A DNA stretch of 64,000 bases from Frankia casuarinae (GCF_000013345.1 NC_007777.1:2914001-2978000); one strand, 5' to 3'; counted from the first letter of the stretch, positions 1 through 8,564 are shown. Numbers and translations are program-made. Notes: generated by a model not told the origin, from the letters alone.

Positions 1-761
1 AGTCCGGCGACACCGACGGCGGTGGCCTCAGCGACCCGGCCGGGTCGCAGCACCCGCAGGTAAATGCCCATGAACAGGGCGATCGGGATGGTCATCGCGA
101 TCGAGAAGGTGCCCCATGCAGAGGCGGCGAGCGCGTTCACCACGACAAGCGCCAGCACCGCCAGCAAAATGATCATTATGGCGAAGACGGCGACTAGTGC
201 CGCCGTCCCGCCCACCGGGCCGATCTCGTCGCGCGCCATCTGGCCCAGGCTCTTGCCGTCCCGCCGCATGGAGAAGAACAACGTCACCATGTCCTGCACG
301 GCACCGGCGAAAATAACACCGGCGATGATCCAGATCGTCCCGGGCAGATACCCCATCTGTACGGCGAGCACCGGGCCGACGAGCGGACCGGCCCCGGCGA
401 TGGCAGCGAAGTGGTGGCCAAACAGGACCCGCCGGTCGGTCGGCTCGTAGTCGACGCCGTTGTCGAGGCGTTCGGCCGGCGTCGCCCGGCTGTCATCCAC
501 CCGCAGCACCCGGTTTGCGATGAACCGGGCGTAGAAGCGGTAGGCGATGGCGAAGGATCCCAGGCCGGCGAGCAGGATCCACGCCGCAGAGATCGACTCG
601 TGGCGGGACATCGCGAGCACAGCCCAGCTGATCGCGCCGACCGCCGACACCGTGGTCCAGATGGCTATCGATCGGAGCCGGCCGGTCCTCCGGCCATGGC
701 CAGGCGCACGACCGCCGCCAGGCGGAAGACCGGTTCCGGCAGTATCGAGATGGGTAGTCAT
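1..761 (-). CDS. cstA: Carbon starvation protein CstA family transporter, 5' part (gene runs off the left edge)
   Basis: The N-terminal 253 codons of a CstA-type peptide/pyruvate transporter; the rest lies beyond base 1. The frame contains the family signature around residues 90-150 (DNGVDYEPTDRRVLFGHHF, then AAIAGAGPLVGPVLA and QMGYLPGTIWIIAGV), with hydrophobic segments at about 35-55, 65-80, 120-150 and 190-240. The ATG at 761-759 overlaps the TGA of the upstream gene (ATGA), so the three minus-strand genes here look translationally coupled. CstA proteins are inner-membrane symporters used during carbon limitation. Start and family are clear; substrate is not shown by sequence. Confidence 0.93.
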   Translation of the reverse strand, partial: MTTHLDTAGTGLPPGGGRAPGHGRRTGRLRSIAIWTTVSAVGAISWAVLAMSRHESISAAWILLAGLGSFAIAYRFYARFIANRVLRVDDSRATPAERLDNGVDYEPTDRRVLFGHHFAAIAGAGPLVGPVLAVQMGYLPGTIWIIAGVIFAGAVQDMVTLFFSMRRDGKSLGQMARDEIGPVGGTAALVAVFAIMIILLAVLALVVVNALAASAWGTFSIAMTIPIALFMGIYLRVLRPGRVAEATAVGVAG

Positions 762-1105
762 ACGATGCGTCCCTTGGCGAGAGCGGCCAGGCCGAGCAGG
801 TCAGCGAGCCCGACATCGGGCGGCAGGTCGGTGCTGAAGCGCCGGAAGCCGAGCCGCGAGCGGCAGTCGATTGTGACATCGCGGCCCAGGAGGAACGGAT
901 AGGCGAGTGGATGGGCTACGGCGCTGCCACCGGGATCCGCGTCCACCGGGCGGAAGCCCCGGTGCCGCGGCACAAGCGCCCGCGGCGCGGGGCGCAGCCA
1001 CAGTTGACCGGTGCAGGCGCAGCACAGCCCCAGCGGGGCCCAGTCAAAAATAACTACCTCGCCCTCGCGGAGCGCGGCCCGGGCCCGGTCGGTGACCTGG
1101 ATCAC
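758..1105 (-). CDS. Small conserved-looking protein of unknown function between DUF3311 and cstA
   Basis: 115-residue soluble protein. I choose the GTG at 1105 because it overlaps the TGA of the upstream DUF3311 gene (GTGA) and its own TGA overlaps the cstA ATG; a start at 1147 would overlap the neighbour by 46 bp. The N-terminal half has VTDRARAALREGEVVIFDW followed by a Cys-Cys-Ala-Cys stretch (LCCACTG), a possible metal or redox site. I do not recognise the family; the fold hints at small HesB-like proteins, which is only a guess. Context suggests a role with the CstA transporter. Confidence 0.7.
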   Translation of the reverse strand: MIQVTDRARAALREGEVVIFDWAPLGLCCACTGQLWLRPAPRALVPRHRGFRPVDADPGGSAVAHPLAYPFLLGRDVTIDCRSRLGFRRFSTDLPPDVGLADLLGLAALAKGRIV

Positions 1106-1440
1106 CGCAGGCCTTCCGGCGCCGTCCCCCGGCTGTCCAGCCGCCAAGCGGCGGCGGTCAGCAGCGCGCTTAAGGGCACCCAGGCAAGCTGATACCAGTA
1201 AAAGAACGGCACCCCGGCCAGCCGTGGCTCATCATGCGCATAAAGCGGGACCGCCAGCAGGGCTGCGAACGGTGTCCCGAGACACGCGACCGCGGCGGTT
1301 TGCCGCCGACGTGCCGCCGCGCGGGCCGGACGACCGGCGGCCGGCCGGTCTGTTGCAGGCACGGGCCCTGCCGGGATTCCTGCCGCGGAGTTTGCCGGGA
1401 CACCCAGCGGAGTGTCCCGGCCCTGCTCATCGTGCCACAT
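1102..1440 (-). CDS. DUF3311-type small membrane protein
   Basis: 112 residues. After an Ala/Arg/Pro-rich N-terminal 45 residues come two hydrophobic helices (about 48-65 and 78-98) joined by a loop containing HDEPRLAGVPFFYWYQLAW, which is characteristic of DUF3311 proteins. Such proteins normally sit next to a sodium:solute symporter; here the symporter is the divergent gene starting at 1728, while this gene leads the cstA operon. The ATG at 1440 has a GGGAG ribosome-binding site 6 bp upstream. A partner or small subunit of a transporter is the likely role; biochemical function is not known. Confidence 0.8.
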   Translation of the reverse strand: MWHDEQGRDTPLGVPANSAAGIPAGPVPATDRPAAGRPARAAARRRQTAAVACLGTPFAALLAVPLYAHDEPRLAGVPFFYWYQLAWVPLSALLTAAAWRLDSRGTAPEGLR

Positions 1441-1727
1441 CCTGATCTCCCTGCATTTTGATCTTCCTGGTGGACCACCGGCCGGCCCAGGTACCCAGGC
1501 CGGGTGGTCACGCAGGCCGCGATGGTGTCACCGGGAGAGTTGCTCGCCGCGCCTCCGCGGTTTACGACTTGGTGAGCTACAGGTTTACGACTTGTTGCGG
1601 GATGATGTCGTGTCAACCGCGCCGGCTCGGTGCGCAACTGGAATAAGGACCGGGGGACGACCGGGCGGGCTTCCACCGGCGACCTCGCCGCGCCGTACGG
1701 GAAGCCGCGTGCAACGGAAGGTGTCGG
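1441..1727. promoter_or_regulatory. Divergent promoter region with a 12-bp direct repeat
   Basis: Intergenic region between the DUF3311-cstA operon and the symporter-sigma operon. It contains two exact copies of GGTTTACGACTT at 1559-1570 and 1582-1593, spaced 23 bp start to start (about two helical turns), which is typical of a site for a tandem-binding regulator. This stretch is more AT-rich than its surroundings. No regulator can be named. Confidence 0.45.
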
Positions 1728-3275
1728 ATGGCCGACGGGACGACCGTGGCGGGATTCACCGTCGCGATAGCAGGCACTTCGTTACTATCGGTAAGGGCGC
1801 GCGCGTTCCATCGGCGGGACGAGCTCCCCTCGCCGGAAGGGTGGGCGCTCGCAGGGCGCCCGTTCGGTGGCGTTCTGACCTGGTTCCTGCTCGGCGGTGC
1901 GATCTACACCGCATATACCTTCGCCGCGGTGCCCGGCCTCGTCTACGGCGTGGGCGCTCTCGGCTTCTTCGCGCTGCCCTACACGATCATCGTCTATCCG
2001 CTGGCCTTCGTGCTCCTCCCACGTCTGGCGGAGACGGCTCGGCGCCATGATTACGTCACGGTGGGCGACTACGTGCGGGAACGCCACCGGTCGCCGCTGC
2101 TCGCGCTCGCCGTGGCGCTGACCGGAATCGTGGCCACCACGCCGTACATCGCGCTGCAGTTGGTCGGCGTCCGCGCGGTGCTCGTTGCCGGCGGCCTCAC
2201 CCCGCCTGGGCTGCCCGGCGACCTGGTGCTGGCCTCGGTGTTCGGGGTGCTCGCCGTCGCGACCTACCGCAGCGGCATCCGCGCTCCGGCACTCGTCTCG
2301 GTCGCCAAAGGAATTCTGATCTTTTTGGCGGTCTTCGCCGTGGTCGGACTCGTCCTAGCCAGGCTCGGCGGACCCGGCGAGATCTTTGCCGCAGCACGGC
2401 GGAACATGGCCACGGACGGCTTGCCGGATCCGTCGCTCACGCTGGAGCCGTCGACGTTCGCCTCGTTCGCGAGCCTCGTGCTCGGCTCGGCGATGGCCCT
2501 GCTGGTGTACCCGCACGTGCTCACCGCCGCATTTGCGGCGAAGGACCCCGACGTCCTGCGCCGCTCGGCGGTCACCCTGCCCGCATGGACGGGCCTGCTC
2601 GGACTCTTCGGGCTGCTCGGCGTTGCCGCCTTGGCCACGGGGGTACGCACACCCCGCGGGCAGGCCGAAGCAGCTGTCCCTCTGCTCGTCCAGCAGCTGG
2701 CCCCACCGGTTGTCACCGGCGTCGTATTCGGCGCGCTCGTTGTCGCGGCGCTCGTCCCCGCGGCGGTGATGTCGGTGGCGGTCGCCATGCTCTTCGTCCG
2801 CAACGTATACGTCGAGTATTTTCACCCCACGGCCACCCCTAAGCATCAGGTCCGGGTGGCTCGCGGTGTCTCGCTGGTGACAAAGATCGGGGCATTCGCC
2901 TTCGTGCTCGGTCTGCGCGACCAGGATGCCATCGATCTGCAGCTGCTGGGCGGGGTCTGGATACTCCAGACCTTCCCGGCGGTCGGGATCGGCCTGTTCT
3001 CCACCTGGCTGCATCGCGGTGCGCTGCTTGCCGGATGGGCGGTAGGAATGGCGGCGGGAACCTGCCTGGTAACCTCCGGCGAATTCTCCGCGGTGGTGAA
3101 CCTGCACCTGTTCGGGGCGTCCGTGCCGCTGTACACGGCGCTCCTCGCGCTCGGGCTGAACCTGGCGGTCGCCACCGCGCTCACCCCGGTCCTTCACCGC
3201 GTCGGCGTGGCCCGGAGCAGCCGGACATCCCAGGTGGACCGACTCCCCCGGCCGGACGCGCCGGGATGGCGGTGA
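1728..3275 (+). CDS. Sodium:solute symporter (SSS family), monocarboxylate/MctC-like
   Basis: 515-residue integral membrane protein with about 13 hydrophobic segments, the usual size for SSS transporters. Visible features are an N-terminal helix, the core region with YVTVGDYVRERH (residues about 106-117), ATTPYIALQLVGVRAVL, and PHVLTAAFAAKD (about 261-272), matching acetate/pyruvate-type SSS members. The ATG at 1728 follows GGAAGG at suitable spacing. It overlaps the downstream sigma-factor gene. It is divergent from cstA/DUF3311, so the locus looks like a carboxylate-uptake module. Likely imports short organic acids with Na+; the exact substrate is an inference. Confidence 0.85.
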   Translation: MADGTTVAGFTVAIAGTSLLSVRARAFHRRDELPSPEGWALAGRPFGGVLTWFLLGGAIYTAYTFAAVPGLVYGVGALGFFALPYTIIVYPLAFVLLPRLAETARRHDYVTVGDYVRERHRSPLLALAVALTGIVATTPYIALQLVGVRAVLVAGGLTPPGLPGDLVLASVFGVLAVATYRSGIRAPALVSVAKGILIFLAVFAVVGLVLARLGGPGEIFAAARRNMATDGLPDPSLTLEPSTFASFASLVLGSAMALLVYPHVLTAAFAAKDPDVLRRSAVTLPAWTGLLGLFGLLGVAALATGVRTPRGQAEAAVPLLVQQLAPPVVTGVVFGALVVAALVPAAVMSVAVAMLFVRNVYVEYFHPTATPKHQVRVARGVSLVTKIGAFAFVLGLRDQDAIDLQLLGGVWILQTFPAVGIGLFSTWLHRGALLAGWAVGMAAGTCLVTSGEFSAVVNLHLFGASVPLYTALLALGLNLAVATALTPVLHRVGVARSSRTSQVDRLPRPDAPGWR

Positions 3276-3868
3276 GGGCGGTGCGGGCGGTGCAGGGCAT
3301 TCCCAAAGATCCAGCAGCCGTCACTGCCGGCGACGCCGCCACTCTGCTGCCGGCCGACAAGATCCAGGTGAATCTTCACGATCTTGATCGGGAGACCGCC
3401 ATCGCGCGGCTCTTCAACACCCACTACGTCTCATTGGTACGACTGGCCGCCCTCCTCGGCGCGGACGACCCGGAGGATATCGCCGCGCAGGCGTTCTACG
3501 AGCTCTACCGGCGCTGGCGAAAACTGCGGGACTCGACCGCCACCCTGCCGTATCTACGTAGCATAGTCTGCAATCTCACCCGAATGCGACTGCGCCATCT
3601 CCAGGTTGTCCGAAAAAACATGGGATGGCCATCAGACCAGGTAGAATCGGCGGAGACGCAAGCGCTGCTGCGGCACGAACAGCGAGCTGTAGTCGTCGCG
3701 TTACAGCGGCTGTCGCCGCGCCAGCGGGAGGCCCTGGTACTGCGGTACTGGCTCGATCTGAAGGAATCCGAGATAGCCGCAGTCATGGGGATTTCCTGCG
3801 GCGCAGTGAAATCCCATGTGGCGCGAGGAATGACGGCGCTGTCCCGCGCGATGGAGTCCCAGACATGA
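3266..3868 (+). CDS. SigE-type (SACE-like) sigma-70 family RNA polymerase sigma factor
   Basis: 200-residue alternative sigma factor. Region 2 is at about 50-110 (AIARLFNTHYVSLVRLAALL ... FYELYRRWRKL) and region 4 at about 145-195 (LSPRQREALVLRYW ... ISCGAVKSHVARG, a helix-turn-helix). Start is either ATG 3266 or GTG 3272, whose GTGA overlaps the TGA of the symporter; both imply translational coupling to the transporter. Its stop overlaps the next ATG (ATGA). Such sigma factors direct extracytoplasmic or morphology-linked regulons; the regulon here is unknown. Confidence 0.87.
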   Translation: MAVRAVRAVQGIPKDPAAVTAGDAATLLPADKIQVNLHDLDRETAIARLFNTHYVSLVRLAALLGADDPEDIAAQAFYELYRRWRKLRDSTATLPYLRSIVCNLTRMRLRHLQVVRKNMGWPSDQVESAETQALLRHEQRAVVVALQRLSPRQREALVLRYWLDLKESEIAAVMGISCGAVKSHVARGMTALSRAMESQT

Positions 3869-4083
3869 TATATCACACCGGGCCGCTCAGCGACACCGAA
3901 CGACGGCTGCACGACGCCCTGGACGCTCTCGCCGGCGGCGTGCCCGTGTCGCCCGACGCCTACCGGCGGGCGCGGGCCACCTGGCGCCGCCGCGAGCGCC
4001 GCAGGCGGCTCATCCTCGCCGTCGTCATCGCGGTGGTCTTCACCTTCGCGAACCTGGTCGGCCTGTGGGCGCTCAACCACTGA
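3865..4083 (+). CDS. Small one-helix membrane protein coupled to the sigma factor
   Basis: 72 residues starting at the ATG that overlaps the sigma-factor stop (ATGA). A charged Arg-rich segment (residues 37-50) precedes a single C-terminal transmembrane helix (about 50-68, LILAVVIAVVFTFANLVGLW). Position and topology, with a cytoplasmic N-terminus and a membrane anchor right after a sigma gene, resemble a regulator of that sigma factor, but no zinc-binding anti-sigma motif (HxxxCxxC) is present. Function inferred from context only. Confidence 0.72.
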   Translation: MIYHTGPLSDTERRLHDALDALAGGVPVSPDAYRRARATWRRRERRRRLILAVVIAVVFTFANLVGLWALNH

Positions 4084-4197
4084 CCGGCGTGGAACTTCGC
4101 TCGACCGCAGGCCGTGACGCATCCGCATCGCTCCGCCTTGTGAATCCTCGCAAGCATGCTTACGCCACACCTCTCCCCCTGACGTGCGCTACTGTGG

Positions 4198-4219
4198 TGC
4201 TCACGGTATTAAGTGAACA
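4198..4219. promoter_or_regulatory. Inverted repeat upstream of thiolase-TetR operon
   Basis: TGCTCAC at 4198-4204 and GTGAACA at 4213-4219 form an inverted repeat (6 of 7 positions) with an 8-bp AT-rich spacer, ending 22 bp before the thiolase ATG. This geometry fits a TetR-type operator, and a double-TetR gene follows in the same unit. A second palindrome, AAGCATGCTT, lies at 4152-4161. Confidence 0.45.
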
Positions 4220-4241
4220 GCAGCTAGCCTAGGGAGTGGTG

Positions 4242-5426
4242 ATGAGCGGTCGGGTGATGGTGGCGGGCGTCGGCATGGTGCCGTTCGCGACGCCGAGCAG
4301 GAGCGACAGCTACGACGTGCTGGCCGAGGGGGCGGTCAGGGCGGCGTTGGCCGATGCCGGGATCGACCTGGCGGCGGTCCAGCAGACGTACGCCGGCTAT
4401 GTGTACGGCGACTCGACGAGCGGGCAGAAGGCGCTGTACCGGGTGGGGATGACCGGGGCGCCGGTGGTGAACGTGAACAACAACTGCTCTAGTGGGTCGT
4501 CGGCGCTGTTCCTGGCGCGGCAGGCGGTGGCTTCCGGGGCGGCGGACTGCGTGCTGGCGTTCGGGTTCGAGCAGATGCGGCGCGGCGCGCTGACGATGCA
4601 GTGGGACGACCGGCCCAACGCCTTCGAGCGGTTCGACGAGGTGGTCACCAAGGTGCAGGGCGAGGTCGAGGGGGTGCCGTTCGCACCGCGGTACTTCGCC
4701 GGTGCGGGTGCGGCCTACTGTGAGAAGTACGGGATGGACCCGGCGGTATTCGCGCGGATCTCGGTGAAGTCGCGCCGGCACGCGGCCAACAACCCGTATG
4801 CGGTGTTCACTGATCCGGTGACCGTGGAGGAGGTTCTTGCCTCGCCGCGGATCCTCGGTTGGCTGACCCGGCTGCAGTGCTGCCCGCCCACCTGTGGCGC
4901 GGCCGCCGCGGTGGTCGTTTCCGAGGACTTCGCGCGCGCCCACGGCCTGCGCGCCGATGTGGCGATCACCGCGCAGGCGATGACCACGGATACCCCGTCC
5001 TCGTTCGACGGGGACCTGATGCGCCTGGTCGGTTACGACATGACCGCGGCCGCCGCGCGGCAGGTGTACGAGGTGGCCGGGGTGGACCCGCTCGATGTGC
5101 GCGTGGTGGAGCTGCACGACTGCTTCACCACCAATGAGCTGATGACCTACGAGGCGCTGGGGCTGACTCCGGAGGGCACGGCGGAGAAGTTCATCGTCGA
5201 CGGCGACAACACCTACGGCGGCCGGGTGGTGACCAATCCGTCGGGTGGGCTGCTGTCCAAGGGGCACCCGCTGGGCGCGACCGGGTTGGCGCAGTGCGCG
5301 GAGCTGGTGTGGCAGCTGCGCGGCGAGGCCGACAAGCGCCAAGTCGAGGACGTGACCGTGGCGCTGCAGCATAACATCGGCCTCGGCGGCGCCGCCGTGG
5401 TCACCCTCTACGAGAAGGTAGGCTGA
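4242..5426 (+). CDS. Thiolase-fold enzyme, SCP-x/lipid-transfer type
   Basis: 394 residues. Thiolase superfamily: the nucleophile region reads NNNCSSGSSALFLARQAV (Cys at about 84), and the C-terminal motifs are VELHDCFTTNELM and NPSGGLLSKGHPLGATG (catalytic His). The layout matches the sterol-carrier-protein-x/nonspecific lipid-transfer thiolases, used in beta-oxidation of acyl or steroid side chains, rather than PhaA-type acetyl-CoA acetyltransferases. ATG 4242 is chosen because AGGGAG lies 5 bp upstream; GTG codons at 4236 and 4239 are alternatives. It precedes a TetR gene that probably controls it. Substrate unknown. Confidence 0.85.
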   Translation: MSGRVMVAGVGMVPFATPSRSDSYDVLAEGAVRAALADAGIDLAAVQQTYAGYVYGDSTSGQKALYRVGMTGAPVVNVNNNCSSGSSALFLARQAVASGAADCVLAFGFEQMRRGALTMQWDDRPNAFERFDEVVTKVQGEVEGVPFAPRYFAGAGAAYCEKYGMDPAVFARISVKSRRHAANNPYAVFTDPVTVEEVLASPRILGWLTRLQCCPPTCGAAAAVVVSEDFARAHGLRADVAITAQAMTTDTPSSFDGDLMRLVGYDMTAAAARQVYEVAGVDPLDVRVVELHDCFTTNELMTYEALGLTPEGTAEKFIVDGDNTYGGRVVTNPSGGLLSKGHPLGATGLAQCAELVWQLRGEADKRQVEDVTVALQHNIGLGGAAVVTLYEKVG

Positions 5427-5440
5427 TCCACACCGAGGAG

Positions 5441-5468
5441 ACCGAGGGGGTTGTACCGAGGGGGTTGT
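5441..5468 (+). repeat. 14-bp perfect tandem duplication before the TetR gene
   Basis: ACCGAGGGGGTTGT occurs twice back to back (5441-5454 and 5455-5468). Each copy carries a purine-rich GAGGGGG, so the putative ribosome-binding site of the following gene is duplicated. Confidence 0.9.
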
Positions 5469-5469
5469 T

Positions 5470-6675
5470 CTGCCGGACCGCACGCTTGCGCCGCCGCGCG
5501 GCACCCGCCCGCGTAACCGGCGGGCGCTGATCCTTGGCGCCGCCTCGGACCTGTTCGCCCGCCGCGGCTACGACCAGATCGGCATGACCGATCTCGCCGA
5601 AGCCGTGGCGGTCGGCCCGTCCGCGCTGTACCGGCACTTCTCCGGTAAACAGGACCTGCTCCGCGAGGTCATCGCCGCAGGCCTGGCCCCGCTGCGGCAC
5701 CTGCTCGATGATCTCGATCTCGCCGACCGCGCCGACCACGCCACGGCGTCGGCCCGGCTCGCCGCTCGCTGCCTCGACGAACGCCATATCGGCGTGCTCT
5801 GGCAGCGCGAAGCCCGCCATCTGACCCCTGACGACCATGCCCTGCTGCGCGCCGAGGTCCGCGAGATCGGACGCCGCCTCACCGGCCGGGTGCGCGCCGC
5901 CCGCCCCGAGCTCGACGCCCCCACCGCGGACCTGCTCACCTGGGCGATGCTGGCCGTGCTGATGAGCCCGTCCTTCCACCACCTGGACCTGCCCCGGCCC
6001 GCCTACGACGACCTGCTCGCCGAGCTCACCGACCTCGTGCTGGACACCCCGCTGCCCGGCACCTGCGCCGCATCGCCGCCACCACCGGCCGGACCGCCAC
6101 CACCGGCCGGACCGCCGTTGCGGCTGGCCTCCCGCCGCGAGGCGCTGCTCACCCAGGCGGTGCGGATGTTCGCCACCCACGGCTACGCCGGCGTCGGCAT
6201 CGAGGACGTCGGCAACGCCGTCGGCATCACCGGCCCCAGCGTCTACCACCACTTCCCGAGCAAGCTGGACATGCTGCGCACCGCGTTCCAGCGCAGCACG
6301 GCCGCCCTGTTGATGGACGTCAGCGCGATCTATCGGACTTCGAACGGCGCCGCCGACGCCCTGCGCCGACTGGTCGGCTCCTACATCCGGTTCACCCAGG
6401 CCCACCACGACCTGATCGGGCTGCTGATCACCGAAGTCGAGCATCTGCCGGAGGACGAACGCCACGCCGCCCGTCGGGCCCAGCACGACTACCTCACCGA
6501 ATGGGTTCACCTGCTCCGGCTCGTGCACCCCGAGCTCGACCCCACCGCCGCCCGGATCCGGGTGCACGCCGCGGTCGCCGTCGTCAACGACACGGCCCGC
6601 ACCCCGCACCTGCGGCACAACCCGGGCGTGCCGGGCGCGGTCGAGTCGATCTGCGGCCGGCTGCTCGGGCTCTGA
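5470..6675 (+). CDS. Double-domain TetR/AcrR family transcriptional regulator
   Basis: About 401 residues with two complete TetR units in one chain. The first HTH is at about 20-62 (LILGAASDLFARRGYDQIGM ... VGPSALYRHFSGKQDLL) with its ligand domain to about 195; after a Pro/Ala-rich linker made of a repeated PPPPAG unit, the second HTH is at about 220-265 (AVRMFATHGYAGVGIEDV ... PSVYHHFPSKLDMLR). No ATG, GTG or TTG lies in frame between the upstream in-frame stop (5419) and the first HTH; I place the start at CTG 5470, 5 bp after GAGGGGG. ATG 5584 would delete half of the first HTH. Probably regulates the thiolase operon. Confidence 0.8.
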   Translation: MPDRTLAPPRGTRPRNRRALILGAASDLFARRGYDQIGMTDLAEAVAVGPSALYRHFSGKQDLLREVIAAGLAPLRHLLDDLDLADRADHATASARLAARCLDERHIGVLWQREARHLTPDDHALLRAEVREIGRRLTGRVRAARPELDAPTADLLTWAMLAVLMSPSFHHLDLPRPAYDDLLAELTDLVLDTPLPGTCAASPPPPAGPPPPAGPPLRLASRREALLTQAVRMFATHGYAGVGIEDVGNAVGITGPSVYHHFPSKLDMLRTAFQRSTAALLMDVSAIYRTSNGAADALRRLVGSYIRFTQAHHDLIGLLITEVEHLPEDERHAARRAQHDYLTEWVHLLRLVHPELDPTAARIRVHAAVAVVNDTARTPHLRHNPGVPGAVESICGRLLGL

Positions 6676-6729
6676 CCTGGCGCCTCCCGGGATTGCGCGC
6701 GACCGCGCTGGTGGCGCCGGTGGGTTCGA

Positions 6730-7641
6730 TCAGGCCGAACGAGGCGCATCCGCGGACAGATGCCGCACCGGCCGCGCCAAGCCCGAGTCCGCGACCAGTC
6801 GGGTGACGATCAGCGTGACGGTGTAGGTGGCGGTGGCGGTGGCAAGGATGGCGAAGCTCGGGGGGATCCGCGGGGCGAGGTAGCTGGTGGTCAGCCCGAC
6901 CCAGGTCACCGCGACCGCCACCGCGGTGGAGATCATCATTCCGTGGTAAGGGTGGGCGGTGAGCCGGTGGGCGGTGCCGGCGGGTGCGGCGAGCATACCG
7001 AGGAGCAGCAGGGCACCGACGGCCTGGGTGGCATCGGCTGCGGTCGCCCCGACGAGGCCGAGGAAACCGACGCCGAGGAGGCGGACGGGGACACCTCGGG
7101 CGGCCGCGACCGCGCCGTCCAGGCTGGCGAACAGCAGGGGACGCCCGATCGCGATGGTGGCGAGACAGAGGATTACGGCGAGTATGGCAGCCTCCCAGGC
7201 GTGGGAGGCGTCCAGGCCGAAGATCGAGCCGAACAGGACGGTGACACCGGCGGTGCCGTTGCCGGTGTTGCGGTGGGTGGTGTAAAGGGTGAGGAAGAGC
7301 ACCCCGAGGCCGAGGACCCAGGCGAACACGCTGCCGATGACGACGTCATCGGCGTGGCCGCGGGGGCCGAGGGCGCCGAGGGCGCCGAGGGCGCATCCGA
7401 CGGCGACGGTGGCGGCGAACAGGCCGACTCGGGCGTCGATCCCGGTGGCCAGGGCGGCGAGTGCGCCGGTGAACGCCACATGGGACAACGCGTCGGCGGT
7501 GAAGACCTGGGCCCGCAGGACGAGGAAGTAGCCGACGAGTCCGGCCGCCATGGCAATCCCCGTTCCGGCGATGAACGCATTCTGCATGAACGGGTGCTCG
7601 AACATCGCGGTCAGTCCCGTGTCCGCCGTGGCCGCGGTCAT
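6730..7641 (-). CDS. Zinc/manganese-type ABC transporter permease (ABC-3/ZnuB family), second copy
   Basis: 303 residues, about 8 transmembrane helices. Starts FEHPFMQNAFIAGTGIAMAAG, the conserved start of ZnuB-like permeases, and carries the ABC-3 motif LFASLDGAVAAARGVPV (about 170-190). ATG 7641 overlaps the stop of the preceding permease (ATGA). It is the last gene of a four-gene operon with lipoprotein, ATPase and a paralogous permease, so the transporter probably works as a permease heterodimer in the cytoplasmic membrane. Metal (Zn or Mn) is inferred from family and from Zur-like sites nearby. Confidence 0.88.
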   Translation of the reverse strand: MTAATADTGLTAMFEHPFMQNAFIAGTGIAMAAGLVGYFLVLRAQVFTADALSHVAFTGALAALATGIDARVGLFAATVAVGCALGALGALGPRGHADDVVIGSVFAWVLGLGVLFLTLYTTHRNTGNGTAGVTVLFGSIFGLDASHAWEAAILAVILCLATIAIGRPLLFASLDGAVAAARGVPVRLLGVGFLGLVGATAADATQAVGALLLLGMLAAPAGTAHRLTAHPYHGMMISTAVAVAVTWVGLTTSYLAPRIPPSFAILATATATYTVTLIVTRLVADSGLARPVRHLSADAPRSA

Positions 7642-8564
7642 GCTGCTGCTCCGGTCATCCGGGGGACGCGGGCGGCCCGGCCGAGCAGGTCGTGCGCGCC
7701 GACGGCGAGACGGGCGAGGAGGTACAGGCCGAAGGAGAAGCTGGTGATGAAAAAGCCGATCGGATAGGGCGAGTAGTAGGCCACGGTCAGCCCGGCCCAG
7801 GTGACCAGCAGGCCTAGCAGCACGGTGAGCGTGAGGCTGAGGGCCGGTCGGGTGGTGAGGACCTGTGCGGTCGCGGCCGGGATGACCAGCAGGGTGAAGA
7901 CGAGGAGGGTTCCGGTGATCTGGCTGACCTCCGCGGCGGTGCTCCCGAGCATGATCAGGAAAGCCACCGACAGACCCCGCACCGGCACTCCGGCGGCGGC
8001 AGCCACGGCTGGATCGAGCGAGGCGAACAGCAGCGGCCGCCCGATGAGCGCCAGCACTGCCAGGACCGCCACGGCGACGGCGGTCAGCGTGAGGACCATG
8101 TCGTCGGTGATTCCCAGGAAGCTGCCGAACAGCAGCGTGTTGACCCCGCCGAGGAATCCCTTGTACAGGCTGACGAACAGGAATCCGCAGGCCAGCGCGA
8201 ACGCCTGGACGGTACCGATGGTGGCCGACTCCGCGGCCCGCCCGGCGGCTGCCCCGCCCGCCCCGGGGATGGCCGCGATGATCAGCGCCGCGGTGAGGCA
8301 GAAGGCGAAGTAGCCGTAGGTCGCGCCCAAGCCGAGCCAGATCGCCCCGGCCGCGCCCGGGAAACCGGCCACGGCGAGGGTGTGGCCGGCGAAGGCCTGG
8401 CGGCGTAGGACCATGAACCATCCGGTTGCCCCGGCGGTCAGCGCGACGATGGTTCCGGCCCGGAACGCGTTCACCATGAACGGGTAGGCGAACATCTGCC
8501 GAACGTCGCGGACCAGGTCCCACGACAGGCCCGCGTCGGTCGCGACCACCGCTGCAGTGATCAC
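7638..8564 (-). CDS. Zinc/manganese-type ABC transporter permease (ABC-3/ZnuB family), first copy
   Basis: 308 residues with about 8-9 membrane helices. MFAYPFMVNAFRAGTIVALTAG near the N-terminus and LFASLDPAVAAAAGVPVRG in the middle are ABC-3 family hallmarks. The GTG start at 8564 overlaps the ATPase stop (GTGA); its own TGA overlaps the ATG of the next permease. It shares order and motifs with the following permease, indicating an old duplication. Confidence 0.88.
   Translation of the reverse strand: MITAAVVATDAGLSWDLVRDVRQMFAYPFMVNAFRAGTIVALTAGATGWFMVLRRQAFAGHTLAVAGFPGAAGAIWLGLGATYGYFAFCLTAALIIAAIPGAGGAAAGRAAESATIGTVQAFALACGFLFVSLYKGFLGGVNTLLFGSFLGITDDMVLTLTAVAVAVLAVLALIGRPLLFASLDPAVAAAAGVPVRGLSVAFLIMLGSTAAEVSQITGTLLVFTLLVIPAATAQVLTTRPALSLTLTVLLGLLVTWAGLTVAYYSPYPIGFFITSFSFGLYLLARLAVGAHDLLGRAARVPRMTGAAA

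Noticed and set aside
4242..5426. Acetyl-CoA acetyltransferase of the acetone pathway
   Set aside because: It is 35 kb from the acetone operon, paired with its own TetR, and of lipid-transfer thiolase type; the thiolase at 39901-41070 is the contextual candidate.
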